64,000 nucleotides of DNA, taken from contig NZ_CP195847.1 of assembly GCF_051513965.1 (NCBI RefSeq), positions 2,604,001-2,668,000 of the forward strand, read 5' to 3'. How positions within the stretch are numbered: position 1 is the stretch's first letter; each line of letters opens with the position of its first letter. The notes beneath the pieces were generated by a model, which searched no databases, was not told the DNA's origin, and saw nothing but the letters and a program-made list of their open reading frames with translations. Source of the DNA: Paramicrobacterium sp051513965 (lineage in GTDB: Bacteria; Actinomycetota; Actinomycetes; Actinomycetales; Microbacteriaceae). The position numbers were made by a program, and so were the translations under genes. Shown piece after piece: positions 24,699 to 32,809 of this stretch.

Positions 24699-25406
24699 TC
24701 AATCGGTGGAGGTGGCAAGTCGTGTGTTCGCGGCAGCCCAGGCGCGGATGCCGTCGTAGAGCTGCTCAAATGTCGGCGCGACGAGCCCAGGGGCGCCGGC
24801 TCCGCGACCGAACCGGTCGATGAGCGCGGTGGCGCAGCCGGCGTCGTGCGGCGGCTCGAGGTCGTTCGTCCAGATGTCACCGACCGCCATGCAGCGTGCC
24901 GGGTCGCGTCCGTGCAGCAGTTCGGGCAGCAGCGTCGACCATCCGTCGGGTTTGCCCGCATCAGAGACGATGCGGTCGATGTGCTGGGCGAGGCCGATGC
25001 GTTCGAGGGTCTCAGCGACGCCGTCGACGGGGGCGTTCGTCACGAGAATGCGCTCGGTCGCCGGAGCGAGATCGGTCAGCAGTTCGGCGAGGCCTTTGGG
25101 GGCGTGAACATCGAGGATGCCGTCGGCCAGCGCGCGACGGCTGGCACGGTACGCGCGCTGCAGTGTCTCCGCGGAGGCGTGCGTTCCGGCGAGCTGGGCG
25201 ACCGCGGCGTATCCGTCGATGTAGTCGCCCGCCTGGCCGTCGAGAAAGGCGCCGAGCTTCTGGCGAACCTCGTCGCCTTCGCCGGTGGTGTCTGCGATGT
25301 CGCCGAGCACCGCTTCGGCATACGCCCACACGGGTCCGTCCCCGACGCACACTGTGCCGTCGAAGTCGAGAAGGAGCAGGAGCGGTGGGTCTTCGCTGAT
25401 CGTCAC
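24699..25406 (-). CDS. HAD family phosphatase of the phosphoester operon
   Basis: A 235-residue HAD hydrolase with motif I LLDFDGTVCVG near residues 12-22, motif II LVTNAP, the lysine region SDAGKPDGW, and motif IV VGDIWTNDLEP. The cap domain suggests a phosphatase acting on a small soluble monoester. It is the first gene of the operon, 25 bases before phnD, so its product probably dephosphorylates what the importer and phosphoesterase deliver. The GTG start has no ribosome-binding site but lies six bases after a -10 element, so the operon mRNA is probably leaderless. Confidence 0.87.
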   Translation of the reverse strand: MTISEDPPLLLLLDFDGTVCVGDGPVWAYAEAVLGDIADTTGEGDEVRQKLGAFLDGQAGDYIDGYAAVAQLAGTHASAETLQRAYRASRRALADGILDVHAPKGLAELLTDLAPATERILVTNAPVDGVAETLERIGLAQHIDRIVSDAGKPDGWSTLLPELLHGRDPARCMAVGDIWTNDLEPPHDAGCATALIDRFGRGAGAPGLVAPTFEQLYDGIRAWAAANTRLATSTD

Positions 25407-25412
25407 GGTGAC

Positions 25413-25441
25413 AGCATAACCACATATGGACTATCTGTTCA
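25413..25441 (-). promoter_or_regulatory. Leaderless promoter of the phosphoester operon
   Basis: On the minus strand the -35 box TGAACA (25436-25441) is separated by 17 bases from the -10 box TATGCT (25413-25418), which ends six bases before the GTG start. Just upstream is the self-complementary octamer ACGATCGT (about 25461-25468), which could belong to an RpiR operator. Confidence 0.6.
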
Positions 25442-25503
25442 TAGATTTTCTGCTCACGAAACGATCGTTCACAAAGGATTCACCTAGCGACCCGTGCACC
25501 CCA

Positions 25504-25573
25504 AAAGGAAGAAAACACCTCAGAAGGAAGAATTCCGCAGAACCGTCCTTCTGAAGTGCCATTCTCCTTCTGA
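25504..25573. repeat. Diverged hairpin related to repeat family 1 (copy C)
   Basis: An imperfect inverted repeat: the outer arms begin AGGA and end TCCT, and the inner arms TCAGAAGGA and TCCTTCTGA pair exactly. The order of parts (AGGA, inner GGA, CGCAGAAC, CGTCCTTCT, CTCCT) matches copies A and B although much of the sequence differs. It lies between the divergent phosphoester operon and the Nudix gene. Confidence 0.55.
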
Positions 25574-25647
25574 GTTGCGTAGCCGCTGACCATCATCCGT
25601 CGCGCGATTCGACGGTCGAGAGCAGCCCTCTGTCTAGGCTTACTGCT

Positions 25648-26205
25648 GTGGAAGAACACTCTTGGACTGCGCTCGCGACCCGCGTCGCCTAGCAGGGGCG
25701 TGTCACGCTCGTGGAGCACACAGTACGGCTTCCCGACGGCGGCGAGACCACCTACGAAGTCGACGAGAGCATACCGTTCGCCGTAGCGACTCTAGTCACA
25801 GACGGTGACGACCTTCTCCTCACGTGTCAGTATCGTTACCCGCTGCGCCGCTGGATATACGATCTGCCCGGCGGTGCGGGCAGCGCAACGGAAACCCCCT
25901 CGGATGCTGCGCGCCGCGAGTTGGAGGAAGAGCTCGGCGTAATTGCCACCGTTCTTGAGCCGTTGCACACGTTCTCTGCGAATCCAGGGCGAACAGCGTG
26001 GCCCGTGCACCTCTTCTTCTCTCGTGGAACCCTCAGGTCTGGCTCGGCCGACACGACTGATCCGTCCGAACAGGTTCAGCTTGCCAGAATGGGAGTCGCT
26101 GAGTTAGATGCCCTGATCGCCCAGGGCGAGATCATCGACCCGTCGCTCATCATCGCGCGAGCATGCGCGGCCGCGTCAGGTCTCCTTCCCCCGTTGGGCG
26201 CATAA
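25648..26205 (+). pseudogene. Nudix hydrolase gene with an early in-frame amber codon
   Basis: Read from the GTG at 25648 the frame gives EEHSWTALATRVA, a TAG at 25690-25692, then QGRVTLVEHTVRLPDGG and a complete Nudix domain. The Nudix box is intact: GAGSATE, then TPSDAARRELEEELGV, with all the Glu residues. Relatives are ADP-ribose pyrophosphatase-like and carry Tyr near the stop position, suggesting TAC to TAG. TAGGCT (25635-25640) ends seven bases before the GTG, so the mRNA would be leaderless. A restart at GTG 25711 could give 164 residues without the first strand, but it lacks a good ribosome-binding site. Confidence 0.7.
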
Positions 26206-26232
26206 TACAGATCTATTCACCCACCAGAGACA

Positions 26233-27720
26233 TCAGACCCGCTTCGCCAGCAGCATCCTCAGCGTCTCTCGAGCTCCGACCTCGTGGAGAGCCGTCAGCA
26301 CGCGGTCATATTCACGCGTGAACTCCGGCTGATCCACGAGATCGCCGAAAAGTTCTTCGTCACGCAAGAAGGCGTGATGGTCGTCGGGGTAGCGGTTCGC
26401 GGCATCCATCACTCGCTCCTTCAGCCGATCGACGACCTCGATCGGCTCGCCCTGCTCATCGATTCCCTCGGCATAGCGCGCCCAGCTGGCCACGATCGCC
26501 GCAGCGAAGGTCACGTGAGGTTGCGGCATCGCCAGCTGATCACGCACGACCGGCAGCAGCCACTTCGGAATCCGGTCGCTCGATTCCGCGCAGAGCCTCG
26601 CGATCGTGTCGCGAATTCCGGGGTTCGAGAACCTTTCGATGAGCTGAGGCTTGTACTCCTCGATGTCGAGTCCCGCAACGGGCTTCAGCGTCGGCGTCGC
26701 CTCGTCGTTCATGTAAGCCAGCAGGAACTGGGCGATCAACGGGTCTTGCGCGGCGTCGTGAGCATACCGGTACCCCATCAGGTGTCCGAAGTAGCAGAGC
26801 CCCTGATGGCTGGAGTTCAGCAGGCGCAGCTTGATGAACTCATACGGCTCGACGTCATCGACGATCTCGACGCCGGCGCGCTCATAGGGAGGTCGCGAGT
26901 CGGTGAACGAGTCCTGAAGCACCCACTGGAAGAACGGTTCGCAGACGACGGGCCACGCATCGTCGATGCCGAAGCGCTCAGCGAGCTCCGCACGATCACC
27001 CTCCGTGGTGACCGGCGTGATGCGGTCGACCATGCTGTTCGGGAATACGACGTTCGCGTCGATCCACGCGGCCAGCTGCTCGTCTTTCGCATGTGCGAAT
27101 GTCGTGAAGGCGTGCCGTGCCACCTCGCCGTTGTTCTGCAGGTTGTCACATGACATCACGGTGAATGGCGGGATGCCTCGATCACGACGCCTCCTCAGCG
27201 CCTCGACGACGAGCCCGAACACGGTCTCCGGCGCGTCGGCGTTCAGGTCGTGCATCACACCAGGCTCGTCAAGCTGGAATCGCCCGGTGACCTGATTGAT
27301 GTTGTAGCCGCCCTCCGTCACAGTGAGTGAGACGATTCGGATGCTCGGATCCGCCATCCGCTCGATGACGGCTTCCGGGTCGTCGGGTGCATACAGATAG
27401 TCGACGATCGAGCCGATCACTCGGGCAGTCAGCTCACCATCCGGATGCTTTTCGACGAGCGTGTAGAGGTAGTCCTGCGAAGCCAGGGCATCACGCATCC
27501 GTCGGTCGCTCGGCATCACGCCGACGCCGCAGATTCCCCAGTCATTCGCCGCGCCCTTCGCGAGAAGATCATCGATGACCATCGCCTGGTGCGCCCGGTG
27601 AAACCCGCCCACGCCGAAGTGCATGATGCCGGCGCGCACAGCCGCGCGATCATAGGCGGGAATCTCGACGCCTGTGAGAGAGCCGAGGCTCGACGCACTG
27701 AGCTTGCTGGCGTTGGTCAT
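26233..27720 (-). CDS. Mannitol/arabinitol-type polyol dehydrogenase
   Basis: A 495-residue long-chain polyol dehydrogenase. IMHFGVGGFHRAHQAM is the NAD-binding start, SCDNLQNNGEVAR and PNSMVDRITP are family blocks, and EFIKLRLLNSSHQGL contains the catalytic lysine. It oxidises mannitol to fructose or D-arabinitol to D-xylulose. The xylulokinase gene in the same cluster favours D-arabinitol, though both may be used. It is the last gene of the minus-strand operon (binding protein, two permeases, DeoR, dehydrogenase) and ends convergent with the Nudix gene. Confidence 0.93.
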   Translation of the reverse strand: MTNASKLSASSLGSLTGVEIPAYDRAAVRAGIMHFGVGGFHRAHQAMVIDDLLAKGAANDWGICGVGVMPSDRRMRDALASQDYLYTLVEKHPDGELTARVIGSIVDYLYAPDDPEAVIERMADPSIRIVSLTVTEGGYNINQVTGRFQLDEPGVMHDLNADAPETVFGLVVEALRRRRDRGIPPFTVMSCDNLQNNGEVARHAFTTFAHAKDEQLAAWIDANVVFPNSMVDRITPVTTEGDRAELAERFGIDDAWPVVCEPFFQWVLQDSFTDSRPPYERAGVEIVDDVEPYEFIKLRLLNSSHQGLCYFGHLMGYRYAHDAAQDPLIAQFLLAYMNDEATPTLKPVAGLDIEEYKPQLIERFSNPGIRDTIARLCAESSDRIPKWLLPVVRDQLAMPQPHVTFAAAIVASWARYAEGIDEQGEPIEVVDRLKERVMDAANRYPDDHHAFLRDEELFGDLVDQPEFTREYDRVLTALHEVGARETLRMLLAKRV

Positions 27721-27738
27721 GATGTTTCTCCTCTGCGG

Positions 27739-28509
27739 CTACGTTGTCTGTTGGGTGAGGTACTGCACGCCCGCTTCACGGAGGATCGCTTCGTGTGCGG
27801 ATGCAAGCGGGGGGTCTGCCACAACGGCAGTGACATCTGCGAGACGCGCGAACGAGACAAGTCCGAGCGGGGACTGCCCCCCGTCGATGAGCACGATGCG
27901 CATCGCGGCGGCCTCGAATGCGGCCCGCTTGATCGCGGCCGTCCGCGGCGTCGACGCCATGAGGCGGCCGTTCTCATCCACGCCATCGCACGAGAGGAAC
28001 GCCACATCGACGCGCACCGTCGCAAGCGCTTCGCGGGTCCACTGGCCGGACAGCTCTCCATCGCTCTCGACGGCCCCGCCGAGGGTGTAGACGCCGAGGC
28101 TCTCCTTGCGGCTCGCGGTCAGCGCGACCGGCACCGCGTTGGTAACGACGTGAAGCGACGCGCTGTCCGGAAGCAACGCCGCGAGCGACTGGCACGCCTC
28201 GCCTGCATCGACGAAGATGCTGCCCGTCTTCGGCACGAATTCGAGGGCAGCACGCGCGCTTGGCCACTCGGGAACCCGCGCGCCCGTGAGCTGGGGGAAT
28301 CTCTCCATGAGTGATGTCGGAAGAATCGCTCCACCGTGGGCGCGAGCGAGCCGCCCCTGCTGCTCGAGCGTGCGCAGGTCACGGCGAATAGTCTCGTCGG
28401 CGACGCCGAACGCCTCAGCGAGATCGTTCACGTCCACGCGCTTGTCCCGCTGCAGCAGCGACAGAATCGCCGCGTGCCGTTTGTCGACCCCGATCCCTAG
28501 AGCGCTCAT
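27739..28509 (-). CDS. DeoR family regulator (internal to the polyol operon)
   Basis: A 256-residue repressor: a DeoR helix-turn-helix at about 20-55 (VDVNDLAEAFGVADETIRRD) and a C-terminal sugar-phosphate sensor domain with FVDAGEACQSLAALL and VAFLSCDGVDENG. GGAGGAAAGG lies before the ATG. The gene sits between the permease and dehydrogenase genes, so it is co-transcribed with its likely targets. A second DeoR gene (31979-32737) heads the divergent unit, so the cluster has two regulators of the same family. Confidence 0.92.
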   Translation of the reverse strand: MSALGIGVDKRHAAILSLLQRDKRVDVNDLAEAFGVADETIRRDLRTLEQQGRLARAHGGAILPTSLMERFPQLTGARVPEWPSARAALEFVPKTGSIFVDAGEACQSLAALLPDSASLHVVTNAVPVALTASRKESLGVYTLGGAVESDGELSGQWTREALATVRVDVAFLSCDGVDENGRLMASTPRTAAIKRAAFEAAAMRIVLIDGGQSPLGLVSFARLADVTAVVADPPLASAHEAILREAGVQYLTQQTT

Positions 28510-28534
28510 GCCTTTCCTCCGTGTCTGGCTGTGC

Positions 28535-29407
28535 TCACTTGATGGCGCCCATCGCCAGTCCTCGCACGAGCCGTTTCTGGGCTATCCATCCTGCTATGAC
28601 CACGGGAAGCACTGCCAACGTGGACGCTGCGGAGAGCACGGCGAGGAACTGACCGCGCCCCGACACGAAGCTGCCGAGAAACGGCGGCGTCGTCCGCGCG
28701 ACGGTAGAGGTGAGGAGATTCGCGAGAAAGTACTCGTTCCACGCGAAGATGAAGCAGATCAGAGCGGCGGCCGCCATACCCGGAGCCACGATCGGCAGGA
28801 CGATCCGACCGAGTTCTGTCCAGAAGTTCGCTCCATCCACCTGCGCGGCCTCGATGATCTCGGTCGGCACCTCGCTCAAGAAAGAGCGCATCATCCACAC
28901 GGCGAGCGGAAGGTTCATCCCTACGTAGAGCACGGAGAGGGCGGAGATGTTGTCGAGCATCCCCATGTTCTGCAGCAGCAGATAGATCGGAATCACGATG
29001 GCTGCGAGAGGCATGAACTTCGTCGAGATGAAGAAGAACAGCGCGTCAGTCGAACGCACGAGCGGACGGACGGAGAGTCCATAGGCCGCGGGCACCGCGA
29101 GCGCCATCACGATGAGCGTTGATACGACGCTCGCTGTGAGCGAGTTGGTCAGGTAAGCCAGGAAGCCCTGGTCGAAGACGGCGCGGAAGTTGTCGAGCGT
29201 GAGCTCCGTGATGAATGTCGGAGGCATGGTCGCGGCAGTCTTCTCCGTTTTGAATGCGGTGAAGACCATCCAGGCGATCGGAAAGAACATGCCGAGCGTC
29301 AGCACCCAGGTGACAATCGTGAGCACCGCGGCGCTCACTCGCTTTCGCACGGGCTTCGTCCGTCGAACCGTGGTCCGACCTGTTGTGAGCAGCATCGTCG
29401 ACGCCAT
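28535..29407 (-). CDS. Carbohydrate ABC transporter permease (MalG type)
   Basis: A 290-residue inner-membrane permease with six spans. The EAA loop is EAAQVDGANFWTELGRIVLP near residue 190, and FAWNEYFLANLL is typical of MalG-like partners. It pairs with the permease encoded just upstream; the start overlaps that stop by one base (TGATG). The frame open above 29407 belongs to the other gene's coding strand and is ignored. The importer should take up a polyol or pentitol. Confidence 0.93.
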   Translation of the reverse strand: MASTMLLTTGRTTVRRTKPVRKRVSAAVLTIVTWVLTLGMFFPIAWMVFTAFKTEKTAATMPPTFITELTLDNFRAVFDQGFLAYLTNSLTASVVSTLIVMALAVPAAYGLSVRPLVRSTDALFFFISTKFMPLAAIVIPIYLLLQNMGMLDNISALSVLYVGMNLPLAVWMMRSFLSEVPTEIIEAAQVDGANFWTELGRIVLPIVAPGMAAAALICFIFAWNEYFLANLLTSTVARTTPPFLGSFVSGRGQFLAVLSAASTLAVLPVVIAGWIAQKRLVRGLAMGAIK

Positions 29408-30378
29408 CAGTTCATCCCCTCTGTCTTGAAGATCTTGAAGAGCGTTCGAAGTGCCACCATGGCGACGATGATCGTCAGCAGCACCGTGAGCACGCCGTAT
29501 GCTGCCGCCTCTCCGACCTCGAGCCCGACGAATGCGCGCTCGTAGAGCAGATAGGACAGCGTCTTCGTCCCCCCTGTCCCCCGGGTCATGATCGCGATCG
29601 GGTCGAACACCTGGAGCAGCAGAATCGTGCCGAGCAGAATCGACAGTTCCATGTATTGGCGCATGTGCGGAAGCGTCATTGAGAAGAAGGTGCGGATGGG
29701 ACCTGCACCGTCGACGGATGCCGCTTCCAGAACATCGCCGGGCTGACTCTGCAGACCCGCGAGCAGGATGAGCATCATGAATGGTGTGTACTGCCACGTC
29801 AGCACGATGATGATCGTGAGGATCGGGACGTCGGTGTTCCATGCCACCGGTTCGATACCTATGAGTGACAGGCCCCAATTGACCATGCCGGCATTCGAAT
29901 CGAGCATCGACCACTTCCAGATGAGCGATGCAGCAGCAGGCATCATCAAGAACGGCGTGATCAGAAGAGTTCGCGCAACGCCCTGGCCGACGAATTTCCG
30001 ATCAAGCAGAAGTGCGAGCACCATTCCGAACACGAGCGACAGCAGAACACTCGCTCCGGTGATGACAACCGTTGCGATCAGCGAGCTGACGAAGGCACCG
30101 TTGCTGAGGACGATGGCGTAGTTCTCGAAGCCGACGAAGCTGCGGTCTCCGGGACGCAGCAGGTTCCACTCCTGAAACGAGTAGTAGATGGTGACCAGGA
30201 AGGGAATCTGCGTGATGATGATGGCCGCTGCGAGCGCGGGCCAGACGAGCGCACGTGCGAGACGAAGGCCCTTCCGTTCACGCGCAGTTAGGGCATGCTT
30301 CGTGGGGCGGTGCGTTCGCCGAGATTCTGATTCGCCGTCGTTCTCGACCCGCCCTGGTCGAATGGCTGCTGCAGTCAT
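29407..30378 (-). CDS. Carbohydrate ABC transporter permease (MalF type)
   Basis: A 323-residue permease: a charged N-terminal tail of about 40 residues and then about six spans (WPALAAAIIITQIPFLVTIY begins the first). The EAA loop EAASVDGAGPIRTFFSMTLP is near residue 220. The ATG at 30376-30378 has AAGGGTG six bases upstream and is preferred over an earlier in-frame ATG. It lies 57 bases after the binding-protein gene. Confidence 0.92.
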   Translation of the reverse strand: MTAAAIRPGRVENDGESESRRTHRPTKHALTARERKGLRLARALVWPALAAAIIITQIPFLVTIYYSFQEWNLLRPGDRSFVGFENYAIVLSNGAFVSSLIATVVITGASVLLSLVFGMVLALLLDRKFVGQGVARTLLITPFLMMPAAASLIWKWSMLDSNAGMVNWGLSLIGIEPVAWNTDVPILTIIIVLTWQYTPFMMLILLAGLQSQPGDVLEAASVDGAGPIRTFFSMTLPHMRQYMELSILLGTILLLQVFDPIAIMTRGTGGTKTLSYLLYERAFVGLEVGEAAAYGVLTVLLTIIVAMVALRTLFKIFKTEGMN

Positions 30379-30435
30379 GGTCACCCTTATCCGATCCCGA
30401 AGGATGCCCCGGCTCGAGCGCCGGGGCATCCCCCA

Positions 30436-31794
30436 CTACTCCTTCTGCGCTGTTCCGGCCTTCTCCGCGAGCTTCTGACCCGCGTCAAGCGCCTCAGAGA
30501 CGCTCGATCTGCCGGCAAAGACATCGGCGATCTCCTGTGAGACTTGATTGCCGAGGTCTTGGAACTCCGGAATCGTCACGTACTGCACACCCACCCAGGG
30601 CTGCGGGTTGACGCCGGGCTGCTCCGGATTGACCGCCATCATGATGTCCTTGGTGATGTCGGCGAACGCTCCGGCGGTCTCCTGATACTCAGGGATCTCG
30701 TACGTCGACAGACGTGACCCCGGCGGCACGCGACTCCAGCCGAGTTCCTCACCGACGAGCTTCATATAGTCCTTGCTGGTCGCCCAGCTGACGAATTCCC
30801 ATGCGGCGTCCTTCTTCTTCGACGTCTCGGGGATCGCCAGGTTCCATGACCACATCCACCCCGATTCCTCGGTCTTCACCGTCGGGGCATGGACGTACCC
30901 GACGTTTCCGGCGACCTCGCTGAGATCCTCGGACTCCAGCGAGCCAGCGGCGCTCGTCGCGTCGTACCAGAAGGCGGCTTTGCCCTGCGAGAAGAGGTTG
31001 AGGCATTCAGTGAACCCGAACGAGACCGGGTCTGATTCACCCGCATCCTCGACGAGATCCGTGTAGAACTGCACGGCTTCCTCGAACTCGGGGGCGTTCA
31101 CAGTCGCGTTCCAGTCTTCGTCGAACCAGTTGCCGCCGAAGGTCTGAACCACGGTGGTCAGCGGTGCGAACAGCTCGCCCCAGCCGGGCTTTCCGCGCAG
31201 GCAGATGCCGACGTGATCATCGCCGTTGACCTCCCGCGCCATGTCCGCAACCTGCTGCCAGGTCGGGTGTTCGGGAACCTCAAGCCCCGCATCTGCGAGG
31301 ATCTCCTTGTTGTACATGAGGAAGGACGACTCTCCGTAGAACGGAACCGCGAACAGACTGTCGTCGACAGTGAGCGCTTTGCGCACCGGTGGGAGGATGT
31401 CGTCGACGTCGTACGCTTCGTCCTTCGTGGTGAAGTCGTTGAGTTCGGTCAGCCACTGGTTCTGGCCCCAGATCGGCACTTCATAGCTGCCCACGGTCAC
31501 AATGTCGTACTGACCGCCTTGGGTGGCGACGTCTTTCGTGACGGCATCCCTGAGGTCGTTCTCTTCCATCTGGATGAACTTGACCTTGATGTCGGGGTGA
31601 TCCTTCTCGAACTCACCCTTGAGCTGCTCCATGTCCTTCATCTGCGGATTGTTGACGGTGGCGAGCGTGAGGGTCACGGTATCTCCGCCGCCAGCTCCGC
31701 CTCCTGCTCCCGCGCATCCGGCGAGCATCACCCCTGCGGACGCGACCGCTCCGAGCGAGAGCAATCGCCTCCCGCGAAGATAAGACTTCGTCAT
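30436..31794 (-). CDS. Sugar/polyol ABC transporter substrate-binding lipoprotein
   Basis: A 452-residue type 1 extracellular solute-binding protein. Arg-rich residues and a hydrophobic core lead to the lipobox LAGC with Cys27, followed by a flexible Gly/Ala linker. The mature domain (TLATVNNPQMKDMEQLKGEF; PQPWVGVQYVTIPEFQDLGN) resembles SmoE/MtlE polyol-binding proteins. The ATG at 31792-31794 is preferred because AAAGG lies seven bases upstream. It is the first gene of the minus-strand polyol operon and divergent from the second DeoR gene. Confidence 0.92.
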   Translation of the reverse strand: MTKSYLRGRRLLSLGAVASAGVMLAGCAGAGGGAGGGDTVTLTLATVNNPQMKDMEQLKGEFEKDHPDIKVKFIQMEENDLRDAVTKDVATQGGQYDIVTVGSYEVPIWGQNQWLTELNDFTTKDEAYDVDDILPPVRKALTVDDSLFAVPFYGESSFLMYNKEILADAGLEVPEHPTWQQVADMAREVNGDDHVGICLRGKPGWGELFAPLTTVVQTFGGNWFDEDWNATVNAPEFEEAVQFYTDLVEDAGESDPVSFGFTECLNLFSQGKAAFWYDATSAAGSLESEDLSEVAGNVGYVHAPTVKTEESGWMWSWNLAIPETSKKKDAAWEFVSWATSKDYMKLVGEELGWSRVPPGSRLSTYEIPEYQETAGAFADITKDIMMAVNPEQPGVNPQPWVGVQYVTIPEFQDLGNQVSQEIADVFAGRSSVSEALDAGQKLAEKAGTAQKE

Positions 31795-31851
31795 CTCTCT
31801 GCCTTTCATCGTCATCGACCGGCTTATGCCACACACACACCATCGCCCGTT

Positions 31852-31931
31852 TGTGTTTGTTTAAGCAAGACCTACTGTTGGTTCGTAACGCTATCGTAAC
31901 CATATGTGTCTGTTTTATGTGGGTTTTTGTT
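31852..31931. promoter_or_regulatory. DeoR-type direct-repeat boxes between divergent polyol units
   Basis: Three related T-rich boxes lie in the same orientation: TGTGTTTGTTTAA (31852-31864), TGTGTCTGTTTTA (31905-31917) and TGTGGGTTTTTGTT (31918-31931). Repeats of this kind are usual operators for DeoR regulators. Their low GC content stands out. They can serve both the importer operon and the DeoR-xylulokinase unit. Confidence 0.55.
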
Positions 31932-31978
31932 GATCTGGGGGTGAGATGGTGCACGATAGACAAGGATCCAGGAGCGAT

Positions 31979-32737
31979 ATGTACCCAGCAGAACGCCAAG
32001 CGGCGATCATCGCCGCCGCACACGAGGACGACGGCGCCCTCTCGGTCACGGCCCTCAGTCGCGACCTCGGGGTCACGGCAGAGACGATCCGTCGAGATCT
32101 CGCCGTGCTCGAGCGTCAGGGTGCGATCGTGCGGACGCACGGCGGCGCACGCCTGACGCCCGGAATGCCGTTCGAGCTGTCACTCGCCAAGCGGCAGGCC
32201 GCTGAAGCAGATGAGAAGCGCCGCATCGCCGTACGGGCAGTGGAGGAGATCCCGACCGACGGAGTCCTCCTGCTCGATTCCGGCTCGCTCGCTCTTGTCA
32301 CAGCATCCGTCTTCCCCGATCTTTCGATCATCGTCGTCACGAACAACCTTCCTGCCATTCCTGTGCTCGCCGAGCGTGCGAACATCTCCGTCATGGCACT
32401 TCCGGGTCGGGTTCGACCAATCAGCCAGGGCGCCGTCGACGAGTGGACGCGCCACCGGCTCAGCACTCTCAACGTCGACCTGGTGTTGCTCGGGGCGAAT
32501 GGCCTGACAGCGGATGCCGTCACCACGACCATTCCCGACGAAGCCGAGGTCAAGCGCGCCATGCTCCTCTCGGCGAAGCGTCGGGTGCTCACCATCACCG
32601 CGAGCAAGATCGGAATCAGCTCGTTCTGTCACGTCGCTGATACAGACGAGCTCGACATGATCATCACGGATGATCGCATCAGATCTGAGATGCGAGATTC
32701 ACTCCACGCTGCGGGCCCCGACATCATCGTCGTGTGA
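31979..32737 (+). CDS. DeoR family regulator heading the xylulokinase unit
   Basis: A 252-residue DeoR protein with a helix-turn-helix at about 20-60 (LSVTALSRDLGVTAETIRRD) and a phosphosugar-sensing domain (LLLDSGSLALVTASVF; LVLLGANGLTADAVTT). The ATG at 31979 has AGGAG six bases upstream; an earlier in-frame GTG at 31946 is less likely. It is divergent from the binding-protein gene, with T-rich repeat boxes between them, and precedes the xylulokinase gene by 72 bases. Confidence 0.92.
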   Translation: MYPAERQAAIIAAAHEDDGALSVTALSRDLGVTAETIRRDLAVLERQGAIVRTHGGARLTPGMPFELSLAKRQAAEADEKRRIAVRAVEEIPTDGVLLLDSGSLALVTASVFPDLSIIVVTNNLPAIPVLAERANISVMALPGRVRPISQGAVDEWTRHRLSTLNVDLVLLGANGLTADAVTTTIPDEAEVKRAMLLSAKRRVLTITASKIGISSFCHVADTDELDMIITDDRIRSEMRDSLHAAGPDIIVV

Positions 32738-32809
32738 GCAGTGAAGTTTGACAGACTGGGTTCATGGGTGTCAGTCGCGCCCAGAAGGGCCTTCCGTGAA
32801 AGGTAAGCA

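Noticed and set aside
608..25692. Reassignment of TAG to tyrosine in this organism
   Set aside because: Normal genes in the window (phnD, the BlaI-like gene, the rhodanese gene) end in TAG with correct protein ends, so TAG is a working stop; two point changes or errors are simpler.
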